Of a stretch of DNA of 64,000 nucleotides, positions 61,870-64,000 are shown in pieces (position 1 is the stretch's first letter; the number at the start of each line of letters is the position of its first letter). The notes beneath the pieces are model-generated. The model worked only from the letters and a program-made list of their open reading frames with translations, was not told where the DNA came from and made no database searches. A program made the translations under genes and the position numbers. The stretch is from Ensifer adhaerens (GTDB taxonomy: Bacteria; Pseudomonadota; Alphaproteobacteria; Rhizobiales; Rhizobiaceae): contig NZ_CP118611.1 in assembly GCF_028993555.1 (NCBI RefSeq), positions 1,544,001 to 1,608,000 of the forward strand, given 5' to 3'.

Positions 61870-62796
61870 CTAGAGAGCAGCGCGCTTGTCATGCCTTGCG
61901 ACACGAGCAAGCAGATAGTCGACTTCTGCGCGCGCTATCGGGGTCAGCATCTGGGCCGGCTTGCGTTGGGCGTCGGAGGCGATGACGCCACGGCGTTTCA
62001 GGACGTGCTTGCGAACGGCAAGGCCGACGCCAAGCTGCTGTTCGTAACGGATCAGGGGCAAGTGCGCATCGAAGAGGTCGTGCGCTTCATCCCTCTTTCC
62101 GGCCGCAAACAATCCCATGAGTTCGGTGAGCATGTCCGGGAAGCCGTAGCCAGTCATGGCACCATCAGCGCCCCGTTCCGGCTCGAAGTCGAGGAACATG
62201 CCGCCATTGCCGCAGAGCACCGAAAAATCGCGAAGCTCTCCCGCCTTCTGCATGGCGCGCAACTTCGATATCTTTTCAAGGCCGGGCCAGTCCTCGTGCT
62301 TCAGCATCAGGCAGGACGGGTGGTTGGCCATGATCTTCGCAATGACGCCGGGCGTCATGACGACCGTAAGCGTCAGCGGGTAGTCCTGCAGCACCCACGG
62401 CACATCTTCGCCGACAGCCTCGACTGCGCCTGCGAAATAGTTGACGATCTGGTCGTCAGTGCGCAGCGCAGGAGGCGGAGCGATCATCACGCCGGCAGCC
62501 CCCATGTCCATCGAGACACGCGCCAAAGAGCGCATGCTGGCGAACCCTGGAGCAGAGACGCCGACGATCACTGGAATTTTGGACCGTGAGACCACACGCT
62601 TGACGATGGCCCGGCTTTCCTCCGGCTCGAGCTTCGGAGCCTCGCCCATGATCCCGAGGATCGTGACGCCGGTGCAGCCGCTCTCCTCATAAAAATCCGT
62701 CAGCTTGTCGATCGAATTGAAGTCGATCGAGCCGTCGTCGAGGAATGGTGTGGTTGCGATGGCGTAGACGCCTTTGGATTGCGTGCTGAATGTCAT
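61870..62796 (-). CDS. Dihydrodipicolinate synthase/N-acetylneuraminate lyase-family aldolase
   Basis: The 308-residue protein is a class I (Schiff-base) aldolase of the DapA/NanA superfamily: TGVTILGIMGEAPKL corresponds to the substrate-binding GTTGE loop, Tyr in QDYPLT and the Schiff-base lysine in LMLKHEDWPG. The GIMGEA variant suggests a substrate other than that of DapA. It overlaps the RraA-like gene by 4 bp, so both probably handle one pathway of pyruvate-releasing breakdown. Confidence 0.87.
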   Translation of the reverse strand: MTFSTQSKGVYAIATTPFLDDGSIDFNSIDKLTDFYEESGCTGVTILGIMGEAPKLEPEESRAIVKRVVSRSKIPVIVGVSAPGFASMRSLARVSMDMGAAGVMIAPPPALRTDDQIVNYFAGAVEAVGEDVPWVLQDYPLTLTVVMTPGVIAKIMANHPSCLMLKHEDWPGLEKISKLRAMQKAGELRDFSVLCGNGGMFLDFEPERGADGAMTGYGFPDMLTELMGLFAAGKRDEAHDLFDAHLPLIRYEQQLGVGLAVRKHVLKRRGVIASDAQRKPAQMLTPIARAEVDYLLARVARHDKRAAL

Positions 62797-63500
62797 TTCT
62801 GGCTGTCCCTCCAGGCCTCATACCGGGCCTTCGTTTCTGCATTCATTGGGTAAAGACCGGGAAGCGGCACGCCCCGATCGACTTCGCTCATGATCCAGGC
62901 CTCCATGCGCTCCTGCTCGGGCGCTTCCGCCAGCACCTCGTCGAGAAACGCTACCGGGATGAGGACTGCACCGTCGTCATCCACCACGACGATGTCGCCC
63001 GGAAGCACGGCAACGCCACCGCAATTGATTGGCTCCTGCGATCCGACGAAGGTCAGCCCCGCGACGGAGGGCGGTGCGGCTATGCCATTGCACCACACCT
63101 TCATGCCGCTCGCCAGCACGCCCTCGGCGTCACGCATCACGCCGTCGGTGACGAGGCCGGCGACGTTGCGTTTCGCCATCCGGGCGCACAGGATGTCGCC
63201 GAAGATGCCTGCATCGCTGATGCCCATGGCGTCGGCGACGGCGACGCAGCCCTCCGGCATCGCCTCGATCGCCGCCCGGGTGGAGATCGGCGATGCCCAA
63301 CTCGCGGGCGTGGCGAGGTCCTCGCGCGCGGGGATGAAGCGCAGGGTAAATGCCTTGCCGACAACCCGCCCCTGGCCAGGCTTCAACGGCCTGGTGCCAC
63401 GCATCCAGACATTGCGAAGCCCTTTCTTGAGGAGAACCGTCGTGAGCGTCGCCGTGGATACACCCTTCAGGGTTTCAATGACGTGAGGCTCAAGTGTCAT
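62793..63500 (-). CDS. RraA-like / HMG-type aldolase family protein
   Basis: The 235-residue protein has the G-x20-R-D signature seen in RraA-fold aldolases (VTDGVMRDAEGV), with GDIVVVDDDGAVLIP near the C terminus. Members that keep the R-D pair are 4-hydroxy-4-methyl-2-oxoglutarate aldolases or oxaloacetate decarboxylases; RraA regulators of RNase E lack catalysis. The neighbouring DHDPS-family aldolase and SDR point to catabolism of a keto-acid. Confidence 0.86.
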   Translation of the reverse strand: MTLEPHVIETLKGVSTATLTTVLLKKGLRNVWMRGTRPLKPGQGRVVGKAFTLRFIPAREDLATPASWASPISTRAAIEAMPEGCVAVADAMGISDAGIFGDILCARMAKRNVAGLVTDGVMRDAEGVLASGMKVWCNGIAAPPSVAGLTFVGSQEPINCGGVAVLPGDIVVVDDDGAVLIPVAFLDEVLAEAPEQERMEAWIMSEVDRGVPLPGLYPMNAETKARYEAWRDSQK

Positions 63501-63515
63501 GAAAGATCTCGCCCA

Positions 63516-64000
63516 TCAGATGCTGTTGATCAGGCCGCCATCGACGCGGATGACGGAGCCGGTGATGTAGGATGCACGGGGACTGGCAAGGAAGGTGACT
63601 GTGTCGCCGTATTCCTTCGGGTCGCCGTAGCGGCCAACGGGAATGGACCCGGTGCTTTCGGCCGTGACATCGGCGACCAGCCGGTTCTCGCGTTTCGCTT
63701 TCTGCTCGTCCAGAAACACGATGCGCCCGGTGGCGATGCGTCCGGGCAGCACGATGTTTGCGGTGATGCCGTCACGCCCGACCTCGCGCGCCAAGGTTTT
63801 GGACCAGCCAACCAGCGCCAGGCGCAGGCTGTTCGATATCCCGAGATTGGCAATCGGCGCGACGACGCCGGAAGACGTGGAGGTGATGATACGCCCCCAC
63901 TTGCGCTCGCGCATGCTCGGAAGCACCGCATCGGTGACCGCGATCACCGAACGAACCATGAGATCGAAGTACTTCGACCAATCATCGGGCGACTGGCCTG
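63516..64000 (-). CDS. SDR-family protein, 5' end cut by window edge
   Basis: The last 161 residues of an SDR are present; the N-terminal Rossmann motif is beyond the window. Ser is visible in STSSG and the C-terminal YITGSVIRVDGGL is normal. At the position of the catalytic YxxxK the sequence reads SNSLR (in LGISNSLRLALVGWSKTLA), so Tyr and Lys are replaced by Ser and Arg. This subtype is known among FabG-annotated proteins, but its activity is uncertain. It ends 15 bp before the RraA-like gene. Confidence 0.82.
   Translation of the reverse strand, partial: GQSPDDWSKYFDLMVRSVIAVTDAVLPSMRERKWGRIITSTSSGVVAPIANLGISNSLRLALVGWSKTLAREVGRDGITANIVLPGRIATGRIVFLDEQKAKRENRLVADVTAESTGSIPVGRYGDPKEYGDTVTFLASPRASYITGSVIRVDGGLINSI

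Overview
The window is GC-rich, densely packed and made almost entirely of metabolic and regulatory genes. It contains many LysR regulators, ABC transporters, SDR and GMC dehydrogenases, amidohydrolases and two TetR regulators. The codon use and gene families (BmpA-type importers, NMT1-type importers, RutR-like and XapX proteins) suggest an alphaproteobacterium of the Rhizobiales, probably Rhizobium/Ensifer-like, and perhaps a chromid or large plasmid. That placement is inference. I saw no rRNA, tRNA, CRISPR array, intact insertion sequence or replication origin.

Layout. 1-3200: a DNA-alkylation repair island with an AlkA tail, an uncharacterised RPCxxC protein, AlkB, an O6-methylguanine methyltransferase and a 2-oxoglutarate oxygenase. 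3364-5735: arylamine N-acetyltransferase, and a cupin protein divergent from a LysR. 6255-15343: an isochorismatase-fold hydrolase, a DUF1275 protein, an LtrA-like protein started by TTG, a decayed patatin, a YtcJ-like amidohydrolase, XapX and a ring-cleaving dioxygenase with its LysR. A 33-bp element matching at 28 of 33 positions lies upstream of both the hydrolase and the dioxygenase. 15584-20807: five overlapping genes (acyltransferase-like, ThiF/E1-like, polytopic membrane protein, YghO-like GNAT, Acg-like nitroreductase). This is the best candidate in the window for an undescribed system. 20828-26015: an Aas-type MFS/acyltransferase/acyl-ACP synthetase fusion with YiaA and PspA, divergent from a TetR across three palindromic operators.

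26625-34467: a catabolic operon with GMC oxidase, NCS1 permease plus a 56-residue membrane protein, NodB-type deacetylase, two SDRs and an agmatinase-family ureohydrolase, divergent from a LysR. 34581-37524: a divergent NagA-like deacetylase and sugar kinase opposite a DeoR regulator. 37696-40518: a SnoaL-like protein and an MFS exporter with a divergent LysR. 40603-49771: a nine-gene string with a Ung-like glycosylase, GMC oxidase, NIPSNAP protein, BmpA/ABC importer and deaminase-like amidohydrolase. It faces a RutR-like regulator at 50000 across three TGAC-N6-GTCA sites, which suggests nucleobase or nucleoside uptake and breakdown.

50872-64000: ferredoxin, an amidohydrolase coupled to a LysR, a CoA-transferase/enoyl-CoA hydratase/FAD-reductase operon with an NMT1-type importer, a divergent aldehyde dehydrogenase, and a DHDPS-family/RraA-like/SDR operon that runs off the right edge. 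A TTGCC-N5-GGCAA palindrome occurs upstream of the ferredoxin and twice between the importer and the aldehyde dehydrogenase, suggesting shared control. The two TetR operator arrays, although built from different motifs, have identical 33-bp and 22-bp spacing.
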